From Plumapathes pennacea (lineage: Eukaryota; Cnidaria; Anthozoa; Antipatharia; Myriopathidae), in assembly GCA_964036295.1 (NCBI GenBank), contig OZ038465.1:17940167-18004166 (forward strand): DNA of 64,000 nt, given 5' to 3'. Of this stretch, positions 35,101 through 46,551 are shown piece after piece. The position numbers and the translations under genes are program-made. Within the stretch, counting starts at the first letter, position 1; each line of letters begins with the position of its first letter. The notes below the pieces were generated by a model, which did no database searches, was not told where the DNA came from, and saw only the letters and a program-made list of their open reading frames with translations.

Positions 35101-38100
35101 GTTGGGAGAGTTTGCACTTCTCACTACATCACTCATACATTTTCTTCTTGAAAGGTTGAGAGAATCTGCATTTTGAGCTTGAGAGCCAAAGCATTAATAA
35201 ATTATCACAGCCACTGGCTCTTAACCCTCTCTTGTTTTACAGGATTCTCTCCCATCTGTTTTTCCAAGAATATTCTAGGAATTGTCTTCTCAAATGGTTG
35301 TGAGAGTTTGCATTATCAGCTAAGCAGGAAAAGGGTCTCAAGTACACAGCACCTCATTCTCCATCTCCACTCTGCCCATCTCTCTGTTTCTTTGTTCACT
35401 TCTCTCCAGTTTTCCATTTAGACTTTCAATCTTCTCTTTTAGCAGCAGGTTGCTCTCATTGATCTCCCTGCAACAATTTGAATTGATTTTGTTACTAAGA
35501 AATTTTTAGAAATTCAGCAAAAATTTGGCCACACACTTGCTTTATTTGCCAAGTTCACTAATTCATTGACATCTGAGCCAAGTTCTGGCATTATACAACA
35601 CTTCAACAAATACTCATACTTGTGAAGAAAAATATTGTGCTTACCTGTAGTAATGGTTATCTTCTGCCAGTTTTAAGTTTTCTTTCTCCAACTCACGATA
35701 CTTTGTTAGCTGACTGTGCATAATCTTGGAAATCTCAGCAGTTTCATTGTGACAGCAAAGCTTTTGTTCCAATTCCTAGTACAAAATAATAGCAAAGAAC
35801 AAAACAATATTAGCCCCTGAGCAAGCAACCAAATGCCAAGTTCTCCAAACTGTATGATATATCTCTAGTGAAAAGCTGAAGGAGAACATTTTGAAGTTGA
35901 TCACTCTCAGAATTCAAACACTAGTACATGTACTTGTCACACAGATGCAGCCACCAAAAATGCAGTAGCTCTCACCGGGACTAGCATGCAAACAAACATT
36001 CAACTCAAATCACTGCACCTTCACTTTGTGTTCTGCTGTCCTTGTTCGAGCCCGGAATTCCTCCAGTTCTGGAAGGTGATTAGATGTTTCTAAGAGTTTC
36101 CTGATGTAGCAAACAACAGAAAGCAAGTTAGCAACTATCTGCAGGTCTTTCTATACTTCTAGGTATTCTCCCAACAATTTAAGAAGAAAATACAAACAAC
36201 ATGAAGTGAGAATTGAAATTCAATCAGTTTAACCTGAGCAAGCTATCAGTTGCCAAGTTTTTTTTCTGCTGTGTACATAATATACTGTATGTATCTATAG
36301 AGCTAGAAAAAACCAAAGTTGATTTCTCTCAGGGTAGAAGGGTAACCCAGTTTTGTTTTGTATAAGATTCTCCCAACCAGCTATGAACAAAATTTATTGA
36401 GTAGCATCAGGAGAATTCCTACTCTGACAAGCTTAAACCCAAGCAGAGATCAGCTACATTTTCTCCATACAGTTGACTGTGAGAGAAGTTTGCCGTTGAT
36501 CAACGTACCGTTTGGCATTTTTCAGTTGAGTGCCTGTTTCTTCCAGTTGGTTCTGCATCATGATCTTGTCTGCTTCATTTCTGTGAGGTTTTACACCAAA
36601 ACACATTCAGATTATGTATTTTGCAATGGCTCAACATTAGCTTTGTTTGTTATATAGATATCAATAAAATACCACGATTTCTCCAGTTCTAAAAACTGAT
36701 ATTTTCATTACATGCAATATATCTTTGCACGTGAAGGATAAAAATTATATGTTCACTGTGCAGGCGATTTTTGAAGACAGCAAGCTCTGACAGGAAATAA
36801 AGACTTTTAGAATGTATTTGTTTTGGATATTTCATCAATATCTATGTGTATAATAAACAGAGCGTTACATGGCCACTTGGAGATACAAATTTTATCTTCT
36901 CGTGTTGATAATATCTCTCTGTTATCAACACTCGAAGATAAAACTCATATCTCCGCACGGCCATGTAATATCTTCTATATCTCATACATTCACAGCTCAT
37001 GATGAAAGCCATGCCTGCTAATGTGATGCTACCAGACCTTTCCATTGCTATGTTTGCACCACCTGGACTAGTGAGTCAGGCTACAACTTGTCTTTGGATT
37101 AGCTGACAAATTAGTTTTCATCGCATACGTCACATCATCTTACCTTGCAACTGTATGCCTGAGTTCCATTAATTGCTGACTTGTCTCCTCCCTTACCTAA
37201 AAAAAAAGCATTGGTTTACATGTTGTAATGGTTCGTGATTAACGCACAATCCTTGCAGACCTGTGATTAGCACATGATCATCACGACATACAGTATGTTA
37301 GTCAGTTAGTGCACACATCCTACGGCACTCATGTTGTTGTTGTTTCGTTACTATCAAGTATTGCAATACTAGCATTAGAACCCTGCTGTCTCAAACTTAG
37401 TTATTTCCCTCTGGTAGCTACCACACTGCTAACTCGATTCCCTGCTATCTCAAACTGCTTCTCTCTTCCCTTAAAGGCTGGTTCACACAATAAAGCAAGT
37501 GCAGACGCAAGTGCAAGAGAATGAAAACTTTTCCATTCTCTTGCGCTTGCGTTTGCTTCACAAATTTTATTGTGTGAACCGGTCACTTGTGCTTGCGTTT
37601 GCTTTACTCGTGTGAACCAGCCTTAAGAGTTCAAGATAGCAGAGTTCTACTGTAAGGTCAACAATATTGATAATTTATAATATTATAATATGGCACAGAC
37701 GGTACATACAGTAGGTTCTGATTGCCCAATTTACAGCTCCATAAGTACAGTACAGACTGGTATATTCTCAAGAAGAATAGCGACCACTTAAAGCTGCACA
37801 GGTAAAACGCCTGTAGAATACTACACTAGATTCTTCATGTGATTCCACAGGTTTGTGTGTGATTCCTTGCACCTGAAGAAATAGCTTTTGCTCGCTTTAG
37901 CAGAGGAATCAGACAATGTAGCAGTAGCCCCTTTTGGGGATTAACACGTTTTCAGTCGTGTTTGATTCTTCTGGTCTCAAGGAATCAGACAGCAACACAT
38001 GAATCAGACGTTTGATTCTACTGGTCTGGCAGAAGTAAGTGAAGAATCTCATGTATATTCTACCGCCCTTTTGACCTGTGGCTGAACGAAGGGTGGTCGC

Positions 38101-38714
38101 TTATGTCAGAAGGTTCCACTGTATATAGTATATTTGTAGACGCCTCATATTCTCTCTTGCCAGACACTAACCTGGTCCAGTTCTGATGACATCTTTAGCT
38201 TCTCTCGTTGCAGGTTTTGCATCTTCAGTTCGGCTTTGTTTTTGTACTTCTCGTATTCCTTCTTGATGTCTCTCAGCTGTTCTTTAGCACTTTTTTCCTG
38301 CTCCACGACGTACTGTAAACTCTTATGCATATCCTCGTATTTCTCTTCCCGCCTCTGTACGTCAGCTTTGCTTTCTCTGGCCTCCTTCTCTAGCTCGATT
38401 CTGCTTCTTTTCCGTGATGTTTCAAGCGTGTTAATCTGGCTTTCTAAGTAGGCGATTTTGCTCCGACCTTTTATGATTTCTACGTCCTTCTCTCGCTCTC
38501 TGGATAGCTGGGGACTCTGAACCTTAGCTTTGGTGGCTGGTCGTGTCTCTTTCTGCAACCCGACGCTTGAGTAATCGTCAAAAGTCAGCCTTTCTCTTGG
38601 GCTTGCCATGGTTGAATGAGACAAAAATTCGCTAAATTCTCCCATGATTCGCACAACAGCTGTGCTATCGTCTGGAGTCCTTAATATATTCATGTTACTC
38701 TTGCTCTGATACAT
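29074..38714 (-). CDS. MAD1L1: Mitotic spindle assembly checkpoint protein MAD1
   Basis: Kinetochore protein that recruits and activates MAD2. Nineteen coding exons join in phase to 756 residues (human about 718): 38714-38172, 37196-37144, 36580-36509, 36100-36019, 35775-35645, 35467-35353, 34559-34498, 34050-33964, 33320-33242, 33114-33049, 32737-32648, 32310-32263, 32171-32115, 31921-31842, 31529-31439, 31146-30888, 30743-30691, 29677-29540 and 29238-29074. Almost all of it is coiled coil (for example RIELEKEARE). Exon 11 begins ERDGCRRILGTYDN. Exon 16 carries the MAD2-interaction motif KVLHFSMNP. Exons 17-18 carry ELKNQRLKEV, with the RLK motif used for BUB1 binding, then KKIQEFREACYVLTGYKLDI. 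The C terminus reads SIPAFLSSVTLELFSRQTQT. The ATG at 38714 is preceded by a splice-acceptor-like CTCCTCATTTAG, so a non-coding first exon probably lies upstream. An in-frame ATG is seven codons further in. Confidence 0.93.
30022..30202. mobile_element. Palindromic element in MAD1 intron
   Basis: A near-perfect palindrome with outer arm AAATTTCCACTGGTTTGCCG and centre near 30108-30114 (TCGGCGAAGCGCC). Lies between exons 17 and 18 of MAD1. Confidence 0.88.
30212..30457. mobile_element. MITE with GCGCGCGCATCCAAGC ends, copy 1
   Basis: Inverted ends CTCAAGGTTGCGCGCGCATC and its inverse. The interior shares AAGCATTTACATCGAGGCCG with the copy at 32376-32609. In a MAD1 intron. Confidence 0.85.
32376..32609. 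mobile_element. MITE with GCGCGCGCATCCAAGC ends, copy 2 (opposite orientation)
   Basis: Inverted ends AATAGGCCATTTTCTGAAGG-onward, again with the GCGCGCGCATCCAAGCTTGA core. The interior is the reverse complement of copy 1, so the two copies form an inverted pair 2 kb apart inside MAD1, with four coding exons between them. Confidence 0.85.
34923..35314. repeat. 196-bp tandem duplication in MAD1 intron
   Basis: Two units, 34923-35118 and 35119-35314, differ by only a few bases (start TCTCACTACATCACTCATAC). The unit contains sequence of the TTAA-MITE family (GAGCTTGAGAGCCAAAGC). It lies between the exons at 35467-35353 and 34559-34498. The low divergence marks a recent event. Confidence 0.93.
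36865..36968. mobile_element. Short palindromic element in MAD1 intron
   Basis: A palindrome with arms of about 45 bp (TTACATGGCCACTTGGAGAT outward) and a loop of about 10 bp near 36916. Confidence 0.75.
37374..37653. mobile_element. Pogo-like MITE with a nested TTAA MITE (37475-37622)
   Basis: The outer ends TAGAACCCTGCTGTCTC and GATAGCAGAGTTCTACTGTA are inverted. Nested inside is an element with ends AGGCTGGTTCACACAATA and GTGTGAACCAGCC, flanked by TTAA (37471-37474 and 37623-37626). The nesting order shows that the TTAA element inserted after the pogo-like one. Between MAD1 exons 1 and 2. Confidence 0.75.
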
Positions 38715-38854
38715 AGATGCGGCCTAAATGAGGAGAAAACGTGATCTACAGTATACTCAACTAAACTGGAAATGCCGCCATCTTGAATAATCGACGATTG
38801 AAAAGAACGGTGGGATACTATTGTCGTCCCTAGGCCGTCCGCGTGACACCGGGT

Positions 38855-39389
38855 TGTGCCGAAATCGTACCAACAGGAAGGACAGCCGCGCCAGACTGAA
38901 AACGAGTTTAGACCCGATCGCCTCACGACCGAGAATCGGACGATGTCGGTAAATCCAAGATGGCTGTCTTCTGTGTATTTCATCGAACGATGAAATGAAC
39001 AAGCCTTATTGAGTTAAGTGAAATAACATCGCTTCCTTTCATCATAGTTTAGACGATTATAATACATATTGAACCTCGTGGCGAACTAAACTGTAGAAAA
39101 TGTGACGTGTCCTTCCCGCTGGTACGGTGTAAAATCGTGTCGTACCAACGGGAAGGACACAGTGAAATAACTCGACTATATTAGTCAAGGATCATTTTAA
39201 GTGAAGAGTAAGTGTATCTTCAATAAAATCAAGTGGCATCTCTTCCTTTGATGGTGATTTAGACAACTGAGGCGAACTAAACTGTGGAAAATGTGATGTG
39301 TCCTTCCCGCTGGTACGATGGAGTTCGCCGATCGTACCAGCGGGAAGGACAGCGGGAAATAACCAGACTATCTTTAACCGTATCTTCAG
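38855..39389. mobile_element. Promoter-proximal repeat (GTCCTTCCCGCTGGTACGA family), single arm
   Basis: About 535 bp that match the left arm of the palindrome at 52981-54258, in the same orientation, stopping sharply after CCGTATCTTCAG. It contains two smaller inverted pairs built from GTCCTTCCCGCTGGTACG (near 39108-39160 and 39297-39350). The end holding ATCGTACCAAC and CCAAGATGGCTGTC faces the MAD1 start, 141 bp from its ATG. The MAD1 non-coding first exon or promoter would fall in or next to it. Confidence 0.85.
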
Positions 39390-41829
39390 GCCTGGTTTAT
39401 ACGTCGCACAATCGTCGCATTTAATTCACACGAATTTAATTCATATTAACTTCGTCGATCAGACGACGTAAATGTCGCTCCGATTCATACGACGGATTTA
39501 ATGCAGACGAATTTAAACCCCATGTGTGAATCCTCCTTCATTCTCAATGTTATCGGCTAAAATAACTCGTGTAGTTTATGCATTTCATTCGATGCGTCGT
39601 TGCTGCGACGTCTAAATCGAACACACATTTCAGACGTATCCGTGTGGCCATGACGGATAATGCGTGTTGGACGAATTAGTGTTAATTTGTACATGACTGT
39701 GTGGATGTTTGTATGTTGTTGCTATTTTATGACAGAATTTCAGAGTCCTCTAAGCAATGCATGAAGCTGCACTGAAAAATTTGCTAAGAGAAACTAGAAT
39801 TGAAGTTCTGGTGCCCAGATACAATACGATCACCGACATATCGCTGGACAGCGTAGAGATTCTTGAGGGTGCCTTTCCTTGGCATTATTATCAAGTGGCA
39901 GTTTACACTATATTGCTTTAATTATATATACGAGGTAATATTTGTTTTGTACTGCAAGGACTTTTTTCTTTCCGTTCATTAAAGGTGTTCCTGTTCGTGG
40001 TAAACTGATTAATCCTCGAGAAGATTGGCACGATCAAGCGGTGCATCAACTGGCAAAAAGTTGATAAACAATGAAATGTCAGGCTTCTTGGTTTTGTGTA
40101 GGGAGACTTCATACGGGCTTAAAAGCGAAGATACATCTCATAAACGAGGAGCAGACCGCAATCGGCACAATTGTGGGTTTGATAAAACAATGAAACTTGT
40201 TCTGTTACTTTGTCCAAATACTAAATGAAAGTTTACGCGAATTGTTTCTTTCTTTCTATTTTTTGCCAGATATTGTTGCGGCAACTAATGGTTCACACGA
40301 ATCACGCAGGGTGACGCTACTTAAACGTCAAGCCCTCGGAAATCTTGAACCTAATAACTTCAGTACAGCTAAATGCTTAATAAATATGCTCATGAAGAAC
40401 TCGAGGTGTGATCGCTCTTGCTGTCCTTGGAGCAAGTTCTTGAAGAATTTTGCGTATAAAAAGGTCACGCCTAGCTTGACGATATTACCCCAACACCCCC
40501 TACTATTTGCAAGAAGTAGTCAAAATATTGTTTTCTTCCCTTGGTGATATCAATAGGTTTAAAGCAATAAAATTTGCAAAAGGCACAGTGTTCTGACTGA
40601 TTTTATGTTTATTATGATAACGCACATACACGAACGACCGTAAACTGTGAGGGACGGAGAGTAGGAAACCCCTAACATTACATCCAAAAGCATTAAAATC
40701 TGCATCACAAGAAATCTCAATGAAGTCTAGCCCCCTAGCCCCCGTCGGCTTGATATGATCGGCTATGTCCTCTTCCGTTGCGCTTGGAAAAACTTTGATG
40801 ATTCAGATGACACAGATAGACAAACAGACAGATAGAAAGACAGACAAACAGACAGACAGACAGAAAGACTAACCCCCACCTTTCAAGCAAAATCTGCTCG
40901 AATAACGTCAATAATGCTTTGCAATTTGTGCTAGGTATGTATTAACATGTACAAGTAGGAGGCGAGCAGCCCAGGAACAGCGTCTAGCATTTTCTGTTAA
41001 GGAGTGGTGCACGGCACACTTTCAACAATTTGTAATTAATCTATATCAAATGGACCTCCCACTAGCAAAATCTGGGGCTGAATGAATTAGTTCTTTATGC
41101 TTCCATCAACATCACAGTCCCTCTGAAAATAAAAGGCAAAAGTGTCAAGAGAAATTATCTATACCCTATTTCAGACTCAACTACAAAAATGTATACCCTA
41201 TTTCAAAACTATTTCAGATATTTTTTTCATGTCCACAACAACCGATTTTTGTTAAAATCATACCATATCCCAGGCCAAAAAGACAAAATCGATACCCTAT
41301 TTCAGAACAAAAAGGCAAATCTATACCCAATTCAGACTAAAACTGCTTGAAAATGATACCCCTTGGGGCAGCACATACATATATGGCTTATATATATATA
41401 TACATATGGAAGTAACCCCCCCCCCCCCCCTTTTTTTTTTTTTTTTTTCTGGGTGCATCCCATAGTATTCTTAAAGTGCTTCCAAAGCTCTCTAGGGCTT
41501 TAACTGTTCTCAATAGACTATTAAAAATGAAGACTTTGCTTTTTTGATGGATCTTGTTGCCAACTGGCCGGAACTGTCTGTTTTTTCCTTTGTACAGTTT
41601 ACTCTTTTGTTTCAGTTCTTTGTATTCTACCATATGTTACTTCTTTTTGGGCTACTTAAGGCAATAGCTTTTTTATCAGTCTTCAGTCAGTCAATAAATC
41701 AATCAACCTTTTTGTGTATCTGTGAAGTGGGCCCAAAAAATCTTCAGCAACCGGACATCTCACAAGTCTAGAGTCCAGTCATCAACATTTCTGGTCCTTC
41801 GAGCTGGATGGCAGAATTTGGAAATGATT
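39390..41829. other. Intergenic, repeat-rich, no supported gene
   Basis: Contains a CAGACAGA-type microsatellite (about 40811-40870), a diverged relative of the G-ended MITE (about 41100-41440, iterating TACCCTATTTCAGA, then a run of C and T at 41417-41449), and short open frames at 39918-40547 without splice partners. CCTGGTTTATACGTCGCAC at 39390 looks like a transposon end, but I could not find its partner. Confidence 0.4.
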
Positions 41830-43800
41830 GACTCTAATCAAGAGTTGGAAGGTTCACCAAGACCGAGAGAAGATTTAAACATCAAAGCAAATGAGTATGC
41901 AACAAGCACAAAGCAAGACGTTGTCGGCGGCGCAAGAACAAAAAAGCCCACAGCGAAAGGCATGACTTTTCAAGCCCACATTAAATGGCAAAACGTCAAT
42001 CTGCCCAAAGGAAAATATCGCGTCAAATGAAGAAAATAGAACTGTTCACTAAAGACTATGACAACGTGCACATAGTTCAGAGTGAACTGAAGACTTTGCA
42101 TGAAGTTCTTGAAGACCTGCAGAAAACACACGTCTTACGTGGTACTCTGACCACAAAGGAAGAAAAACTCATTGCAAGGGACTAATACCAAGAGCACAAG
42201 ATAATGGGTGATTTCATTGACAAAATCGGAAATTGGACTATCTTGGCAAAGCGCCAAATAGAGGAACAGCTCAATAACGGTTCAATTATCTCCAAACTGT
42301 CTAACCGTTCCAAGGCTTCTTTAAGAGCTTCATCTGTCTCTACGAGAGCCAGAGAAAGAGCCAAAGCAGCAGAATTAGTTGCCAGAGCCGCTATGCTAGA
42401 GAAAAAACAAGCTCTTCAAAATGAAACTGTAAGGCTTGAACTGCAGGAAGGGGTTGGAGTGGCTCAAGCTCGTGAGCGCGCATACGCTCAAGTGGAACAA
42501 GAACTGAACTTTAACGACGGGATGAATGAATATCTCGATGAACACAAAGTTACAGTCGCAGCAACCCACTTCTGCTTTATCAAAGGCTTTATCTGTCTCT
42601 CAACCAATTGAGCTACGGCCCCCAGTGAAGAGCGTGATTACAACCAGATTTTCACTGAAAGCAGACAAATTCCCTGTAACCGAACTTTTGAAGAACTGTA
42701 CCCGGAAGGACAACCAAAGAAACTGATAAAGGGGTGTCTATTCATGGACCCCAAGAAGGGTTACCTGGAAGCAAAACAGCTGCTGGAAGAAAAGTACGGT
42801 GACACATAGAGGATCTCCAATGCTTACCTCAAGAAAGTAACTGAATGGCCGACCATCAAACTGAGAGATGACGTTGCCCTTGATCGGTATTCAACTTTCC
42901 TAACCCAATGCCTTAGCCATGATGTCACTCTCTTTCTTTACGATCTTGGACCACCCGCAAAAATCATCAAAACATGGTGAAGAAGCTCCCAATGCAGCTG
43001 CAGGATCATTGGTGCAGTGAAACCAATGGATCAGCCAATAACGGGCCCAGTATCTGACACGGAAACTTGCAAGACGGAATGGACATGGCAAAGCTATCAA
43101 TCCCCAGATGCTACAACAAAAGTGAAGGTCGCATGGTACAGCGCCAACGTCATGTGTTTGCTGATGCGTCTGAGACTGCCTTTAGCGCTGTAGCTTACCT
43201 AAGACTCCAGTCTGAAGACGGCATTCACCACTGCTCCTTTGTACTTGGAAAGGTGAAGTAGAGATTAGAGATTAGAGCTGCAAGCTGCGGTCCTGACAGT
43301 ACGGATTGGCCAAACCACCCAGAGAGAGCTAGATATTTAGGCTAAGCAGATCACCTACTGGACAGATTTAACTACCATGCTCCAGTATACCAAGAGTGAG
43401 AAAGCCAGATTTCACACTTTTGTAGACAACGGGGTTGCTGAATTGAGAGAAGGCTCGGATCCAAACAAGTGGAGGCATGCTCCTGGCTACCTAAACACTT
43501 CTAGCGACTGTTCCAGGGGCTTATCTGCACAAGACCTAAGACAAGAAAGCCCATGGATCCAAGGACTGAGTTTCCTCTGGCAAGACGAAAGTCACTGGCC
43601 AGAACAAAAAATCTGCCGACCTCCTGATTACTATGACCCTGAAGTTGAAGTCGAGATGTGGTCCGCTTTCTCTTCCAAAGTGGACAACACCTTAATGGAT
43701 CCAGAGAAAACCTCCTCATGAATTAACCTACGTAGAGTGACCGCATGGATCAAGAGATTCACTGCTAAATGCCAGAGAAAGCTGAAAAAGCAAGTGTCTA
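41830..43800 (+). pseudogene. Decayed BEL/Pao LTR retrotransposon (gag and pol remnants)
   Basis: Reading pieces in changing frames give a gag N terminus (ARTKKPTAKGM), a basic/alanine-rich helix (ARERAKAAELVARAAMLEKK, about 42344-42403), the gag motif LIKGCLFMDPKKGYLEAKQL (about 42725-42790), then RNase H fragments (HVFADASETAFSAVAYLRL, about 43150-43210, and SRGLSAQDLR, about 43505-43545). The order and wording fit BEL/Pao elements of marine invertebrates. Stops and frameshifts are frequent, most of the protease and reverse transcriptase is missing, and I cannot see LTRs, so it is dead. Confidence 0.8.
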
Positions 43801-43922
43801 ATCTCACTGCAGATATGAGGTGTCCTTCAAGGAGTTAGCCTCTGTTTTATCACTCATTTCTAAACCAGTAGGGCATGGCACCAGTGACACTCAGAAACGT
43901 CTTGGTGAAGTAATCAATATTG

Positions 43923-44120
43923 TCAAGAACATTCCATCATACGTAGCTTCAGAGTATATATACATGAAAACTCCCTGCGTTCCAGTTGGTATTCCAGGAA
44001 TTCACTCTCCGCATCTAATGTTGTGTCACCTAGCCAAGTCTCTGTGAAGATCAATACATCCAGTTGGAGTAGTAGCATTGGAGCTTGCACAGATTGGATT
44101 AATTCTTGGAATGCGTGCAT
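43923..44120 (-). pseudogene. LINE endonuclease fragment
   Basis: A 66-codon frame contains LLQLDVLIFTETWLGDT, the signature of the apurinic-type endonuclease domain of CR1/RTE-like LINEs (a D/V-x-x-x-x-ETWL block). The rest of the domain and the reverse transcriptase are absent. Downstream of the BEL/Pao remains and on the opposite strand. Confidence 0.6.
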
Positions 44121-44344
44121 ATAAATGCCCTGTGGTAACTGCTAGGCCAAGTTTGCTGATGCAACCTTCAACAAGTTGCTGCTGTGCACTGAAGGAGCTC
44201 TTCTTGTAGTTTTGCAACAGGGTTTTGTTGCAATTCTTACTACGACCCATGTCAACAAAAGCAAAGACACGTTCTTACCTTAGTCCAAGAGGTGTAAAGT
44301 GAGTCACACCAGGACAACAAGGAGACAGCAGCAGGGTGAGAGGC

Positions 44345-44910
44345 AGTAACACGCCAGGGCGACAACCTAACACGCCAGGGCGACAACCAAACACGCCTAG
44401 GCGACAACCTAACACGCCAGGGCAACAACCTAACACGCCAGGGCGACAACCTAACACGCCAGGGCGACAACCTAACACGCCAGGGCGACAACCTTACACG
44501 CCAGGGCGACAACCTAACACGCCAGGGCGACAACCTAACACGCCAGGGCGACAACCAAACACGCCAGGGCGACAACCAAACACGCCAGGGCGACAACCAA
44601 ACACGCCAGGGCGACAACCAAACACGCCAGGGCGACAACCTAACACGCCAGGGCGACAACCTAACACGCCAGGGCGACAACCTAACACGCCAGGGCGACA
44701 ACCTAACACGCCAGGGCGACAACCTAACACGCCAGGGCGACAACCTAACACGCCAGGGCGACAACCAAACACGCCAGGGCGACAACCAAACACGCCAGGG
44801 CGACAACCTAACAAGCCAGGGCGACAACCTTACATGCCAGGGCGACAACAAAACACGCCAGGGCGACAACCAAACACGCCAGGGTGACAACCAAGCACGC
44901 CAGGATGACA
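44345..44910. repeat. 21-bp minisatellite A, about 27 copies
   Basis: The unit is ACGCCAGGGCGACAACCTAA plus C. Copies differ mainly at one position (CCTAAC or CCAAAC). A multiple-of-three period without stops leaves long frames open on both strands (plus strand TPGRQPN repeated, minus strand LSPWRVR repeated). Period and homogeneity indicate a satellite rather than a selected protein. Confidence 0.95.
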
Positions 44911-45236
44911 ACCAACTGCCAACTGGACAACCTGATACGCCCAGTGTGTATACATTACAAAGCCAAGGAAGCATCCTACACGGCATCGAAACGCAGAACG
45001 CAAAGGCGACAATCAGACACACCAGGGCGACAACCCCCTGCAGCTACCCAACACGCCTTACGACGGCAGGCAGGCACGAAATGGGGGAAGTAGGCACAAG
45101 ACGAGAGGCGGTCGCAGCTATGCGCCGAGGATCGAGACGGTAGGCCTGCCACATAATGACAGAACATATACCACAGCAAGACGTGCCATTCCTGCCCGCA
45201 GCAAGACAGCATAAAGGTTTCCAGAAGACAGGTTAT

Positions 45237-45826
45237 CAGTGCAAGACGGAAGGTGATCACTGCAAGACGGAAGGCGGTCGCAGCAAGACGGCAGGCGGTC
45301 GCAGCAAGACAGCAGGCGGTCGCAGCAAGACTGCAGGCGGTCGCAGCAAGACGGAAGGCGGTCGCAGCAAGATGGAAGGCGGTCGCGGCAAGACGGAAGG
45401 CGGTCGCAGCAAGACGGAAGGCGGTCGCGGCAAGACGGAAGGCGGTCGCAGCAAGACGGCAGACGGTCGCAGCAAGACGGAAGGCGGTCGCAGCAAGACG
45501 GCAGGCGGTCGCAGCAAGACGGCAGGCGGTCGCAGCAAGACGGAAGGCGGTCGCAGCAAGACGGCAGGCGGTTGCAGCAAGACGGAAGGCGGTCGCAGCA
45601 AGACGGAAGGCGGTCGCAGCAAGACGGCAGGCGGTCGCAGCAAGACGGAAGGCGGTCGCAGCAAGACGGCAGGCGGTCGCAGCAAGACGGCAGGCGGTCG
45701 CAGCAAGACGGAAGGCGGTCGCAGCAAGACGGCAGGCGGTCGCAGCAAGACGGCAGGCGGTCGCAGCAAGACGGAAGGCGGTCGCAGCAAGACGGAAGGC
45801 GGTCGCAGCAAGACGGAAGGTGGTTA
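45237..45826. repeat. 21-bp minisatellite B, about 28 copies
   Basis: The unit is GGTCGCAGCAAGACGGAAGG plus C, with the main variant GACGGCAGGC. All six reading frames are open across the array (for example GGRSKTE on plus, LPSCCDR on minus). A 330-bp spacer separates it from array A; it contains isolated near-units of both (ACCAGGGCGACAACCCC near 45023 and GAGAGGCGGTCGCAGC near 45102). Confidence 0.95.
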
Positions 45827-46551
45827 CACAAAGGCTCCACAATCTTCTTGACTGCTTCTTGCTTGTTCCTAACGAAAGGAGAAACACCCTATTTTATGAC
45901 AGTGGTCGTGCTAAGAATGCCAATGACATCCCAGTTGCAGAATGGCCTGTACAAGAACTTGAGGAAGAGCTGCCTCAGTGCACATCAGAAACCTGTTGTA
46001 AGTCCTGTCTGGCAACTTGGCCTACAGTAATTGTAACCAAGTTTCTTTTCCTGTAAGCATTGGACACAGCTCAACCAATTCGCCAAGGAGTCTGACCTCT
46101 AGCACATCTTTGAAATGCACACGATGCTCACCAAAGCAACCATCCCCACGGCAAGACAACCACCCTTTCACTGATGATGCAAGAAACACACCAGTTTGAG
46201 ACTCGATCCTCTTCCTGACCACCATCATCCTACTTGAGACTACATCCTGGATTAGTAAGCCAACTACAAAACCTATCAGATAAGAGAGGCCTTTTCTTCA
46301 TCTTGGAGCATTCTCTAGCTTGCATATTCGAGTCCTGTAACACATGTGCTTTCCTCCAGAACTTCCCAACTGCCTTCAACAATTATCCAAGGACCCAGCC
46401 ACCATCATAGGCATTTATTTTGTTGCAAATTGCATCAGATTGTATCTAGCTGTTGCCACAGCACGTTTGAACCCATAACCAAGGTACCTCTTTCTGTAAG
46501 TAAGACTTACAGAAAGAGGACAGACCTCACTTGAGCAGATCACCCCAACTG
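45827..46551. other. Array flank, no supported gene
   Basis: A frame leaving array B on the plus strand ends in an acidic, Cys-containing stretch (QCTSETCCKSCLATW, about 45970-46020). I cannot connect it to a gene. A small hairpin (CCTCTTTCTGTAAGT and its inverse) is at 46488-46520, just outside the DIRS-like element. Confidence 0.35.

Noticed and set aside
44252-45887. Very long open frames (up to about 300 codons) on both strands
   Set aside because: They are products of two stop-free 21-bp arrays; six frames are open at once, which no real gene requires.
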